Source: Candidatus Methanophagales archaeon
GTDB lineage: Archaea > Halobacteriota > Syntropharchaeia > Alkanophagales > Methanospirareceae
Length of the DNA: 6,778 nt
Reading direction: 5' to 3'
Assembly: GCA_021159475.1 (NCBI GenBank)
Contig: JAGGRS010000124.1
Location: forward strand, 1-6,778
The notes below the pieces were generated by a model that saw only the letters and a program-made list of their open reading frames with translations, had not been told where the DNA came from and did no database searches. Position 1 is the first letter of the stretch. Each line of letters opens with the position of its first letter. The translations under genes were made by a program, and so were the position numbers. Of the stretch, positions 1-6,096 are shown piece by piece.

Positions 1-1067
1 CATGCGGTCTTCGCTTTTACTTTCTTATGCCGCTTTTGCTTCGCCCGCTGGTCTCGATTTTGAACTGAGCCCGAAATTGCACGCAGCAGTGGAGCGACAA
101 AGAGGTTGAAAGTTATCAATGCCGAGGTGGGATTACCTGGCAGTCCGAATACGGGTTTATCATTGCACATCCCGAGCACAAAAGGTTTACCGGGTTTTAT
201 ATCCACACCGTGCAGGATGAGCTCCCCAACTTCCGCTATCGCTGCCGGCACTTCATCCCCTCCTCCTGCGGAAGTCCCGCCAGAGAGTATTATAACATCT
301 GCACCCCTCTTCAATGCCTCCTTTATCTTATCCCTTATCTCCTCCTTCCGGTCACGGGCGATACCGAGCGATAGCGGAACAGCGCCACATTCACGTGCAG
401 AATCACTTAGCGTCCGGGCATTAACATCGTATATCTTACCAGGCGTCGGGTTCTCTCCGGGCATTATCAGCTCATCACCCGTGGATATGATTGCGACGGT
501 CGGCTTTTTATAGACACTGACCGTGGTCAATCCACATGCAGCGATAACACCGGTATCCCGCGCCGTTAATATAGTTCCCCGTGTAACTATCTTCTCGCCG
601 CGCTTTATGTCCGTGCCCGCGGGCATGATATTCTCACCCGGTGCCACGGGTTTGTAAATCTTAACCACATCCTCTCGCTCTATCTCCATCGTATTCTCCA
701 CTTTGACGACCGCATCAGCACCTTTTGGAACGGCTGCACCGGTAGATATGCCCATACAGAACCCTCTCTTTATATCTCCGGAATGAGCTTCTCCTGCACG
801 TATGTGCGCCTTCACTATCAGTGTTGCGGGTGCATCTTCAGAGCAATAATACGTGTCGGAAGCCACAACCGCATAGCCATCCATTGTCGCGCGGTCAAAT
901 GGAGGGATATTAAGAGGGGAAAAAATATCGGTGGAAGCAACTCGACCCAGTGCATCTTCTATGCTGACCAGCTCGGAATCGAGCCGTTTTGCTATTCTCG
1001 CACTCAGTTCCTGAATCTTGCGTTCTACTTCTCTCTGCTCCGTTATCTCCAGGAATTGCTTCCCCAT
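1..1067 (-). CDS. moeA: Molybdopterin molybdenumtransferase MoeA (C-terminus cut by window edge)
   Basis: MoeA inserts molybdate (or tungstate) into adenylylated molybdopterin, the last step of molybdenum/tungsten cofactor synthesis in the cytosol. The reverse strand reads without a stop for 355 codons from an ATG at 1067 to the window edge. Family motifs appear in the expected order: PPFDRATMDGYAV (residues 55-67), STGDEL (195-200) opening the MoCF-binding domain, SGGTSAGGGDEV (262-273), KPGKP (291-295) and GLPGNPTSAL (308-317). The aspartates of MDGYAV (D63) and of the GGxSxGxxD loop (D271), functionally important in the family, are present. The reading enters domain IV (RHKKVKAKTA) before the edge. 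Many archaeal MoeA proteins carry an extra periplasmic-binding-like domain after this point; whether this one does cannot be seen. No clear Shine-Dalgarno precedes the ATG, and an in-frame TAG (1072-1074) lies two codons upstream of it. It lies 45 bp downstream of the slipin gene on the same strand, with no obvious promoter between, so co-transcription is plausible. Confidence 0.95.
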   Translation of the reverse strand, partial: MGKQFLEITEQREVERKIQELSARIAKRLDSELVSIEDALGRVASTDIFSPLNIPPFDRATMDGYAVVASDTYYCSEDAPATLIVKAHIRAGEAHSGDIKRGFCMGISTGAAVPKGADAVVKVENTMEIEREDVVKIYKPVAPGENIMPAGTDIKRGEKIVTRGTILTARDTGVIAACGLTTVSVYKKPTVAIISTGDELIMPGENPTPGKIYDVNARTLSDSARECGAVPLSLGIARDRKEEIRDKIKEALKRGADVIILSGGTSAGGGDEVPAAIAEVGELILHGVDIKPGKPFVLGMCNDKPVFGLPGNPTSALITFNLFVAPLLRAISGSVQNRDQRAKQKRHKKVKAKTA

Positions 1068-1112
1068 ACACTACATTTTAAATAGAGTGTCATAGAAAAA
1101 TCGGTTATCGCT

Positions 1113-1883
1113 TCACGTGCTTTCCGTCTTCTTCTCGGTCCGGTAGCCCAAAGCTTCGAGCATCTCTATCGGGAACGGAATGATAACAGTAGTAGCCTTC
1201 TCCTCCGTAGCCTCTTTTATCATCTGTAACGCCCTGATAAACATCCCGCCCTTCTGCGTCTCGAGCACACCCGCTGCTTCTGCAATCTTCTTCGCCGCCT
1301 GGAATTCCGCATCCGCAGCGATTATCCTCGCTCTTTTGTCTCGCTCCGCTTCCGCCTGAGCCGCCATAGCGCGCTGCATCTCCTTCGGCAGTTCCACGTC
1401 TTTTATCTCCACCGCCGATACCTTTATCCCCCACGGGTCGGTCGCCTCATCAATTATCGTCTGCAATTTTTGATTCAGCTTGTCACGCTCCGATAGCAGT
1501 TCATCCAGTTCCGCCTGCCCCACCACACTCCTTATCGTGGTCAGTGCGATCTGTGATGTGGCATAGTCGTATCGCTCCACAGCGGTTACCGCTTTCTCTG
1601 GGTCGAGCACACGGTAATAGACCACTGCATTGACCCGCGTGGTGACATTATCCTTTGTTATGACCTCCTGTGGTGGCACATCGAATACCGAAACCCTGAG
1701 GTCTATCTTTACCATGCTCTCGAAGATGGGTATGATAAAGAACAGTCCGGGTCCTCTGGCGCCAACAAGTCGCCCGAGTCTGAAGATAACACCGCGTTCG
1801 TATTCCTTCACCACCTTTATCGCCGATGCCAGCAATATCAGCACTACAATTACTATTCCAGCTATTAGCAATCCAAAAGCCAT
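1113..1883 (-). CDS. Slipin/stomatin-family SPFH-domain membrane protein
   Basis: This 256-residue protein has the complete prokaryotic slipin architecture. It has one hydrophobic N-terminal membrane segment (about residues 5-24), then an SPFH/band-7 domain from about residue 24 to 165. Recognisable blocks are KEYERGVIFRLGR, GPGLFFIIPIFE, DVPPQEVITKDNV and DPWGIKVSAVEIKDV. An Ala/Glu-rich coiled coil follows (about 168-205), then the conserved hydrophobic C-terminal patch TTVIIPFPIEML (231-242). In the family these proteins oligomerise on the membrane and organise microdomains. In Pyrococcus, the membrane protease NfeD (1510-N type) cleaves the homologue in this C-terminal patch. The start ATG at 1883 is fixed by a strong Shine-Dalgarno 10 nt upstream. 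Unusually, no NfeD gene is adjacent: moeA lies downstream, and upstream is a divergent FAD-enzyme gene. Family assignment is firm; cellular role and substrate are not known from the sequence. Confidence 0.95.
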   Translation of the reverse strand: MAFGLLIAGIVIVVLILLASAIKVVKEYERGVIFRLGRLVGARGPGLFFIIPIFESMVKIDLRVSVFDVPPQEVITKDNVTTRVNAVVYYRVLDPEKAVTAVERYDYATSQIALTTIRSVVGQAELDELLSERDKLNQKLQTIIDEATDPWGIKVSAVEIKDVELPKEMQRAMAAQAEAERDKRARIIAADAEFQAAKKIAEAAGVLETQKGGMFIRALQMIKEATEEKATTVIIPFPIEMLEALGYRTEKKTEST

Positions 1884-1893
1884 TTTTTAGTTC

Positions 1894-1901
1894 TCACCTC
1901 C
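1894..1901 (-). promoter_or_regulatory. Strong Shine-Dalgarno of the slipin gene
   Basis: On the minus strand this reads GGAGGTGA, a near-perfect complement to the 3' end of archaeal 16S rRNA. It ends 10 nt before the ATG at 1883 and supports that start. Confidence 0.85.
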
Positions 1902-1912
1902 TGTTCTATTCT

Positions 1913-1948
1913 TTCTAATCCTATATATAATAAGAAGTTTAATTAGAA
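1913..1948. repeat. 7-bp inverted repeat flanking the slipin TATA box
   Basis: TTCTAAT (1913-1919) is exactly mirrored by ATTAGAA (1942-1948), with a 22-bp spacer that contains the TATA box at 1921-1930. The placement suits an operator whose bound dimer would block TBP/TFB. Seven-base arms in AT-rich DNA can arise by chance. Confidence 0.3.
1921..1930 (-). promoter_or_regulatory. Probable TATA box of the slipin (and perhaps moeA) transcript
   Basis: The minus strand reads TTATATATAG, the most TATA-like stretch of the intergenic region. Its centre lies about 42 bp upstream of the slipin ATG. The usual archaeal distance of 25-27 bp would put the transcript start near 1899-1903, giving a short leader that begins at or just before the Shine-Dalgarno. 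The region just upstream of the box on the minus strand is not strikingly purine-rich, so the BRE is weak. Confidence 0.5.
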
Positions 1949-2005
1949 TGGGATATTGATGGGACATTTCCATTTGAAGTTATGAGTGCGGGAAAAAACC
2001 GCTGA

Positions 2006-2014
2006 TTATTTATA
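2006..2014 (+). promoter_or_regulatory. Probable TATA box of the FAD-enzyme gene
   Basis: TTATTTATA is preceded by a purine-rich run (GGAAAAAA, 1991-1998) that could serve as BRE. Its centre is at about 2010, so transcription would start near 2036. That is after the first in-frame ATG (2031) but about 30 nt before the ATG at 2067, which supports the later start. Confidence 0.5.
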
Positions 2015-2050
2015 GTTCTTCGCTCTTTACATGAATGAGAACAGGAATAA

Positions 2051-2060
2051 GGGGGTGGTG
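2051..2060 (+). promoter_or_regulatory. Shine-Dalgarno that decides the FAD-enzyme start
   Basis: GGGGGTGGTG, continuing into A at 2061, gives a GGTGA-type match to the anti-Shine-Dalgarno sequence 5-8 nt before the ATG at 2067. If translation began at 2031 this sequence would merely encode part of a 12-residue extension (GVV) with no family match. Confidence 0.65.
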
Positions 2061-2066
2061 ATAAAG

Positions 2067-3485
2067 ATGGCGAAGAAGGTGGTTATTGTTGGTGGCGGTA
2101 TTGCCGGGATATACGTCCTGAGGAACCTGCTTGCGAGGCGTGATGCGGTGGCGGAGGGGCTGGATTTGACGTTGATAAAGCGAGAGCGAAGTGGATGGGT
2201 GTCCACCTGCGGACTGCCTTTCGCATTAAGGGGGTGGTATGAAATAAAGAGGACGGAGATAAACGAGCCGAAGTTCTTCCTCGACCAGGGTGTTGATTTC
2301 AGGACAGAGACGGAGGTTACGAAGCTGAGCCTGGAGGATAAGACCGTAACATTGGGAACGGGTGAGGAATTGAGGTATGATTATCTTGTAATAGCAACGG
2401 GACGAACCCCTTCTGTCCCCGATGCGGTCGCAGAGAGCGAACTTGAGGGTGTCTATACGTTCAACAATGAGATTGATGCAGAGAAGATAGAAGCTGCGAT
2501 GGGAACGGGAGATGCAAAGAATGCATTTGTTCGCGGGCGTGGAATAATAGGACTGCAAGCGGCGGTGGCATTTGCAACGAGAGGGCTGAATACGACCGTT
2601 CTTGGCGGTCCCCCCTCGCTCCTACCTTCCAGCCTGGACCCCGATATGGGTGATATGGTGAAGAAGTGGCTGGAAGAGCGGCATGGAATCAGGTTTATAC
2701 TCGAACGTAAGGAGATAACGGCGGTTAAGGGCGAAGGAGGGCGAGTGAAGTCGGTGGTGATAGGTGAAGGAACAGCAGCGAAGGAGTTACCGGCTGATGT
2801 CGTCGTTATAGCGAGGGGGATGAAGCCGAATACGAAACTCGCAGCTGATGCCGGTATAGAAACGGGTGAGCGTGGTGGGATTGTTACTGACAGTGCGATG
2901 CATGTGAAGAAGAAGGGTGGACGGAGTTATCTCCGGGATGTATTCTCACTCGGTGATTGCACCGAGGTCATAGATGCTATTACTCACAGACCGAGGCTGA
3001 GCCAGCTGGCATCTACGGTGGTTGTCCAGGCAAAGGTCGTTGCTGATAATATATTGAGTGATATTAATGCGAACCCATCGTTATATTCCATCTGTGAGCC
3101 TTGCCTGAGTCCAACAGTTGCGGAGATAGGGGGCTTGCTCGTCGGCTCGGTCGGCGTGACATCAGAGACGGCAGCAAGGGCGGGTATAAAAACGATGAGT
3201 GGCGTGGCGACGAAGCTTGTGAAAGCACGTTACTTCCCGGGTGCGAAGCCACTGACCTTGAAGCTCCTGTTTGAGGCATACACACATAAACTGATAGGTG
3301 CGCAGATGGTTGGCGAATCCACCGTTGCAGAGCGAGTAAACGAGCTGGAACTGGCTATACGTGCAGGCATGACCGCGGAGGAGATGAGGAATACCGAACG
3401 CTGCTATGACCCTTCTCTGTCATTGCTCATAGATGTAACGATAGATGCTGCGGAGAAAGCTATCGGCATCACTCCCGTGTATTAA
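2067..3485 (+). CDS. FAD-dependent pyridine nucleotide-disulfide oxidoreductase, CoA-disulfide reductase/NADH oxidase-like
   Basis: A 472-residue flavoenzyme with the usual length and domain order of the NADH oxidase/CoA-disulfide reductase group. It has an FAD Rossmann motif VVIVGGGIAG (residues 5-14) and the active-site segment STCGLPF with a single cysteine, C48. LVIATGRTP (107-115) follows, then a second nucleotide-binding fold with GRGIIG (157-162), the FAD-closing motif VFSLGDC (292-298), and a C-terminal dimerisation domain (about 350-472). Relatives use C48 to reduce CoA disulfide, polysulfide or oxygen with NAD(P)H; the substrate here cannot be told. Two tyrosines that CoA-disulfide reductases use for catalysis may correspond to Y389 (ARYFPGAKPL) and Y447 (CYDPSLS). 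Oddities: the second fold has Gln164 instead of the usual Glu, and TVLGG where relatives end the strand in Glu (NADH) or a basic residue. A CEPC pair lies at 343-346. There is no C-terminal rhodanese domain. The ATG at 2067 was chosen over 2031 because of the Shine-Dalgarno and TATA positions. The gene stands alone, convergent with the signalling operon. Confidence 0.9.
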   Translation: MAKKVVIVGGGIAGIYVLRNLLARRDAVAEGLDLTLIKRERSGWVSTCGLPFALRGWYEIKRTEINEPKFFLDQGVDFRTETEVTKLSLEDKTVTLGTGEELRYDYLVIATGRTPSVPDAVAESELEGVYTFNNEIDAEKIEAAMGTGDAKNAFVRGRGIIGLQAAVAFATRGLNTTVLGGPPSLLPSSLDPDMGDMVKKWLEERHGIRFILERKEITAVKGEGGRVKSVVIGEGTAAKELPADVVVIARGMKPNTKLAADAGIETGERGGIVTDSAMHVKKKGGRSYLRDVFSLGDCTEVIDAITHRPRLSQLASTVVVQAKVVADNILSDINANPSLYSICEPCLSPTVAEIGGLLVGSVGVTSETAARAGIKTMSGVATKLVKARYFPGAKPLTLKLLFEAYTHKLIGAQMVGESTVAERVNELELAIRAGMTAEEMRNTERCYDPSLSLLIDVTIDAAEKAIGITPVY

Positions 3486-3505
3486 CAGCAATGTAATTTC
3501 TCAGC

Positions 3506-3829
3506 TCAGAACTTTCGCATGTTCTCTATCAACGCTTTCCCGAGTTTGGAAAGCCGATAGTATGTCGCTTTTTTATGCTCCACCTTCTCCACAATCCCCT
3601 GTGTGAGTAGAGAACTTTCCGCATCGAACCTGTTGCCCATGCCTCGCAACCCACCGAGCACATTTGTAGGGTCTATCCCGGTGTTACGCGATATCTCCGC
3701 GGGATACGAAGCCCTGGGATAGATTTTATAGAGATACATCACTATCTCAGTTCTCACACGGCTTCTTCTAAGAGACCGCAAGATATCCTCAAATAGCACC
3801 TCCTCATTCTTATGCTCACTCTCATTCAT
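3506..3829 (-). CDS. Small winged helix-turn-helix DNA-binding protein, last gene of a two-component operon
   Basis: A 107-residue protein that is almost entirely a winged-helix DNA-binding domain. A charged lead (1-12) is followed by a first helix, ILRSLRRSRVRTEIVMYLY (16-34). The helix-turn-helix is YPAEISRNTGIDPTNVLGGLRGM (42-64), in two helices around TGID. The wing is GIVEKVEHKKATYYRLS (78-94), and a terminal helix ends the chain. The LRGMG and LLTQGIVEK features resemble small ArsR/MarR-like regulators I recall from methanogens. It has no receiver, ligand domain or metal-binding cysteines (no cysteine at all). Its ATG overlaps the end of the response-regulator gene by 8 bp (ATGAATGA), so translation is probably coupled. 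A weak GAGGG sits only 2 nt before the ATG. Context suggests it is the transcriptional output of the kinase-receiver pair upstream; this is inference. Target genes are unknown. Confidence 0.85.
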   Translation of the reverse strand: MNESEHKNEEVLFEDILRSLRRSRVRTEIVMYLYKIYPRASYPAEISRNTGIDPTNVLGGLRGMGNRFDAESSLLTQGIVEKVEHKKATYYRLSKLGKALIENMRKF

Positions 3830-4232
3830 TACCCTCGCTTCCTCTTCCTCGCTTCCTCACGACCTTTTCGAGCGCTTCAAATAGATTATTTATTGTGAAA
3901 GGTTTCCACAGGTATTCATCTGCTCCCGCAGCCAGCGCTGCATCCTTATACTCGGGCATACCCAGCGCAGTGATTGCGATAATCAGAGCGTTTGGGTCAT
4001 ATCTCTTTATCTCCCTTATCGCCTGAATCCCATCCATCACCTCCATGACCAGGTCCATAGTGACGATGTCCGGCTTCAATTCTTTGTATTTCTCCACCGC
4101 TTCCTTGCCATTAACTGCGAAGCCCACCACTTCATAGCTCCCCTCTTCCTGGTGCAGCATCTCCTGCAGCATCTCGCGCATGTATGCCGCATCTTCCACA
4201 ATCAATACCCGCTTCTTCTTCTCCTCTCCCAT
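3822..4232 (-). CDS. Single-domain (CheY-like) response regulator
   Basis: A 136-residue protein made of one receiver domain and a basic, charged tail. All phosphotransfer residues are visible: acidic pair E13-D14 after strand 1 (VLIVEDA), phosphoacceptor D60 (DIVTMDLVME), T88 (IIAITAL) and K110 (YLWKPF). Where many receivers have a proline four residues after the aspartate region (MDxxMPxMDG), this one has glutamate (MDLVMEVMDG). No DNA-binding or enzymatic output domain follows, so it must act by protein contact. The kinase stop codon lies 1 bp before its ATG, and its own end overlaps the winged-helix gene by 8 bp. A GGGGG run 7 nt before the ATG is the likely ribosome binding site. The arrangement makes the upstream kinase the obvious phosphodonor. 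Confidence 0.95.
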   Translation of the reverse strand: MGEEKKKRVLIVEDAAYMREMLQEMLHQEEGSYEVVGFAVNGKEAVEKYKELKPDIVTMDLVMEVMDGIQAIREIKRYDPNALIIAITALGMPEYKDAALAAGADEYLWKPFTINNLFEALEKVVRKRGRGSEGNE

Positions 4233-4233
4233 A

Positions 4234-6039
4234 TTATGCCCCCTTTTTTATTGCCTTTTGTCTTTTTGGTATCGTAAAGAAGAACTCTGAGCCTTTTCCC
4301 ACTTCACTCCTCGCCCATACTACCCCACCATGTAATTTCACATATTCCTTAACAATAGATAAACCCAGCCCAAGACTTCCTGATTTGCGTGTCAATGAGG
4401 TATCAACCATATAAAATCGCTCAAAAATCTTCGGCAGGTGCTCCTCCGGAATGCCAATTCCTGTATCGGCAACACATGCACGTATATCCTCGCCCCTGTC
4501 CTCCACATTAATATCTATCTTCCCACCCTCAGGGGTATATTTGATTGCGTTGGAGACCAGGTTAGTGAAGATGGCGATTAACTTCTGCTTATCAGCCTGG
4601 ACTTCTATCTCAGGAACGGACATAGAGATTTTTTGCCTCTTCTCTTTCGCCTCTGGTTCAAGACTCTTAACCACCTCCGATACGACTTCAGGAATGCGCA
4701 CCCATTCCAAACTCAGCCCTATCTTCTTACCGTCAATACGAGCGAGTTCTAACATCCGGTTGATCAGGTTCTCAAGTTGCTTTGCCGATTGCTCTATCGC
4801 ACGTAGATATCTCATCCCCCTATCCGGTAGCTTATAGCGCTCCAGCATACTTGCATACCCCACAATGGGCGCAAGGGGTGACCGCAGCTCATGATAAGCC
4901 ACATTAAGGAAATCACTCTTCATCTTGTCCAGCTCCGCAAGTCTTTTACAGGTCTCACGCAGCTCTTCCTCCTTCCTCTTCAACTCTGTCATGTCAAGCA
5001 ATGATGCAATACAACTATCCGTCCCCGGGATCGGCTCTATCCAGGCATTTACATGCTTTATCTCGCCATCGCGGCTGACAAACTTGAACTCACAGCATGC
5101 CGGCGCTTCTCCTTTTCTTCGCTCCTCGCAATAATTCTGGACCCTGTCTCTGTCCTCTTCGGTGGCGAAATCAATCCACTTCTTACCCTTTATTTCTTCC
5201 CTCGAATATCCGCTCAGGGCTTCAAATTCTTTGTTTGCTAACGATATAAATTTGCCATGTTCAATGACACAAAGAGCGGTGAGTGCGTGCTCGAAGATCA
5301 CGCGGTATCGCTCCTCAGCGTCTCTTAACTCATCCTCCATTCGCTTTCGATCGCTTATATCCCTGAATATCGTTAATTTTGATATAGTGCCGTCAATATT
5401 CTTCAGAGGAGCTTCAAAGAGGTCATAAGTCCTGTTAGTTCTGCGAGAGTGCCACTCCCACCTCACTGTCTTCCCTTTCACCACCTCTGGATTTTTGCAC
5501 CCCGGACAGGGCTCATCCCTATTATGAAACGCCTTATAGCAGATATCACCGACATGGTATCCAAAAGCATCAATCAGAACCCTGTTCATAAACTCTACTT
5601 CATAGTCCTTTGATATGATGCATACGCCATCATCCATGCTCTCAAGAATCAAATTCAGTTTGTCACGCTCATTTTTTATCTCCTCCTTCGTCTCTTTTAG
5701 CTTCTCCTCGCCCTTAGCCCGCTCCTCACTCACGAACCCGATAACATACGCCACCGCTACAAAAATAGCACTCCGTTCAAAGACATCTACAGAAAGCGCA
5801 GTCTGGGGTGAGAAAAGCGTTACAAGAATGTAGAGTGAGCTGAGAAGAAGAGCGATATAAACCGCTTTCCTACGATACCATACCCCGGCTAAGAGAATGG
5901 GGATATAGAAGAAATGCGTATAGACGACTGTTTCTTCCCTGATAAAGCCGACAAAGAAAGCTAAGATAGTGCAGGCTAAGACAGTGGAGAGCAATATAAG
6001 GAATCTATAGTTCAGCCTCTCTATCTTTATCATCCCCAC
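4234..6039 (-). CDS. Membrane PAS-PAS sensor histidine kinase
   Basis: A hybrid-free kinase of 601 residues. Four hydrophobic segments (about 12-32, 38-56, 59-76 and 89-103) form an N-terminal membrane region with only short loops. They include HFFYIPILLAGVWYRRKAV, a common motif of such membrane regions. A coiled linker (105-130) leads to PAS 1 (about 127-230), which contains C167 and a PCPGC pair (C178, C181). PAS 2 follows (about 241-352), then a second coiled segment. The HisKA domain (about 370-435) has AYHELRSPLAPIVGY with phosphoacceptor H383. The ATPase domain (about 480-592) has an N-box NLVSNAIKYTPEGG (N497), G1 DTGIGIPE (525-532), an F-box-like KIFERFY and G2 GSLGLGLSIV (554-563). 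With no large outside domain, the signal is probably sensed in the membrane or by the PAS domains. The start is GTG at 6039 or ATG at 6033; GAGG at 6044-6047 is 4 or 10 nt away, and both are acceptable. It is the first gene of the kinase-receiver-regulator operon. Confidence 0.95.
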   Translation of the reverse strand: MGMIKIERLNYRFLILLSTVLACTILAFFVGFIREETVVYTHFFYIPILLAGVWYRRKAVYIALLLSSLYILVTLFSPQTALSVDVFERSAIFVAVAYVIGFVSEERAKGEEKLKETKEEIKNERDKLNLILESMDDGVCIISKDYEVEFMNRVLIDAFGYHVGDICYKAFHNRDEPCPGCKNPEVVKGKTVRWEWHSRRTNRTYDLFEAPLKNIDGTISKLTIFRDISDRKRMEDELRDAEERYRVIFEHALTALCVIEHGKFISLANKEFEALSGYSREEIKGKKWIDFATEEDRDRVQNYCEERRKGEAPACCEFKFVSRDGEIKHVNAWIEPIPGTDSCIASLLDMTELKRKEEELRETCKRLAELDKMKSDFLNVAYHELRSPLAPIVGYASMLERYKLPDRGMRYLRAIEQSAKQLENLINRMLELARIDGKKIGLSLEWVRIPEVVSEVVKSLEPEAKEKRQKISMSVPEIEVQADKQKLIAIFTNLVSNAIKYTPEGGKIDINVEDRGEDIRACVADTGIGIPEEHLPKIFERFYMVDTSLTRKSGSLGLGLSIVKEYVKLHGGVVWARSEVGKGSEFFFTIPKRQKAIKKGA

Positions 6040-6043
6040 TTAT

Positions 6044-6047
6044 CCTC
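6044..6047 (-). promoter_or_regulatory. Ribosome binding site of the histidine kinase gene
   Basis: GAGG (within TAGAGGATAA on the minus strand) lies 4 nt before the GTG at 6039 and 10 nt before the ATG at 6033. The nearby slipin gene uses a 10-nt spacing, which slightly favours ATG 6033 (a 599-residue protein). Confidence 0.45.
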
Positions 6048-6070
6048 TACCCTCTTAATCTTCTTTCGGG

Positions 6071-6096
6071 CTAATTAGTAATATAGGCAATATATG
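6071..6096. promoter_or_regulatory. Divergent promoter region for the signalling operon and purL
   Basis: This AT-rich stretch between the kinase gene and purL holds a perfect 8-bp palindrome CTAATTAG (6071-6078) and two AATATA boxes (6080-6085 and 6089-6094). Read on the minus strand, CTATATTAC (6079-6087) has its centre about 26 bp before 6057. That would give the kinase mRNA a leader of roughly 20 nt containing its GAGG site. Read on the plus strand, the first box predicts a purL transcript start near 6108, and the second near 6118. The two transcription units therefore seem to share almost the same promoter DNA. Confidence 0.45.

Noticed and set aside
106..513. Plus-strand open frame of 135 codons at the left end
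   Set aside because: It is antisense to moeA, whose frame carries the motifs; the translation is Ser/Pro-rich with no domain.
1068..1112. TATTTAAAAT on the minus strand as a moeA promoter
   Set aside because: It lies only about 10 bp before the moeA ATG, too close for a TATA box even for a leaderless transcript.
1105..1434. Minus-strand frame of 109 codons overlapping the slipin gene
   Set aside because: It is an out-of-frame reading of the slipin coiled-coil region; the Gly/Arg/Asp-rich product is typical of a shadow.
2226..2558. Open frame of 110 codons on the minus strand within the FAD-enzyme gene
   Set aside because: It lies wholly opposite a gene with clear family motifs, has no ribosome site, and its translation shows no recognisable domain.
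3486..3505. Possible bidirectional terminator between the convergent FAD-enzyme and winged-helix genes
   Set aside because: Only 20 bp, with no hairpin and no real T-run on either strand; any termination signal must lie within the neighbouring coding regions, such as the T run near 3569-3575, which is too weak to call.
3795..3804. Strong Shine-Dalgarno-like GGAGGTG on the minus strand inside the winged-helix gene
   Set aside because: It encodes EEV in the protein and no suitable in-frame start codon follows at a proper distance; the coupled ATG at 3829 is a better start.
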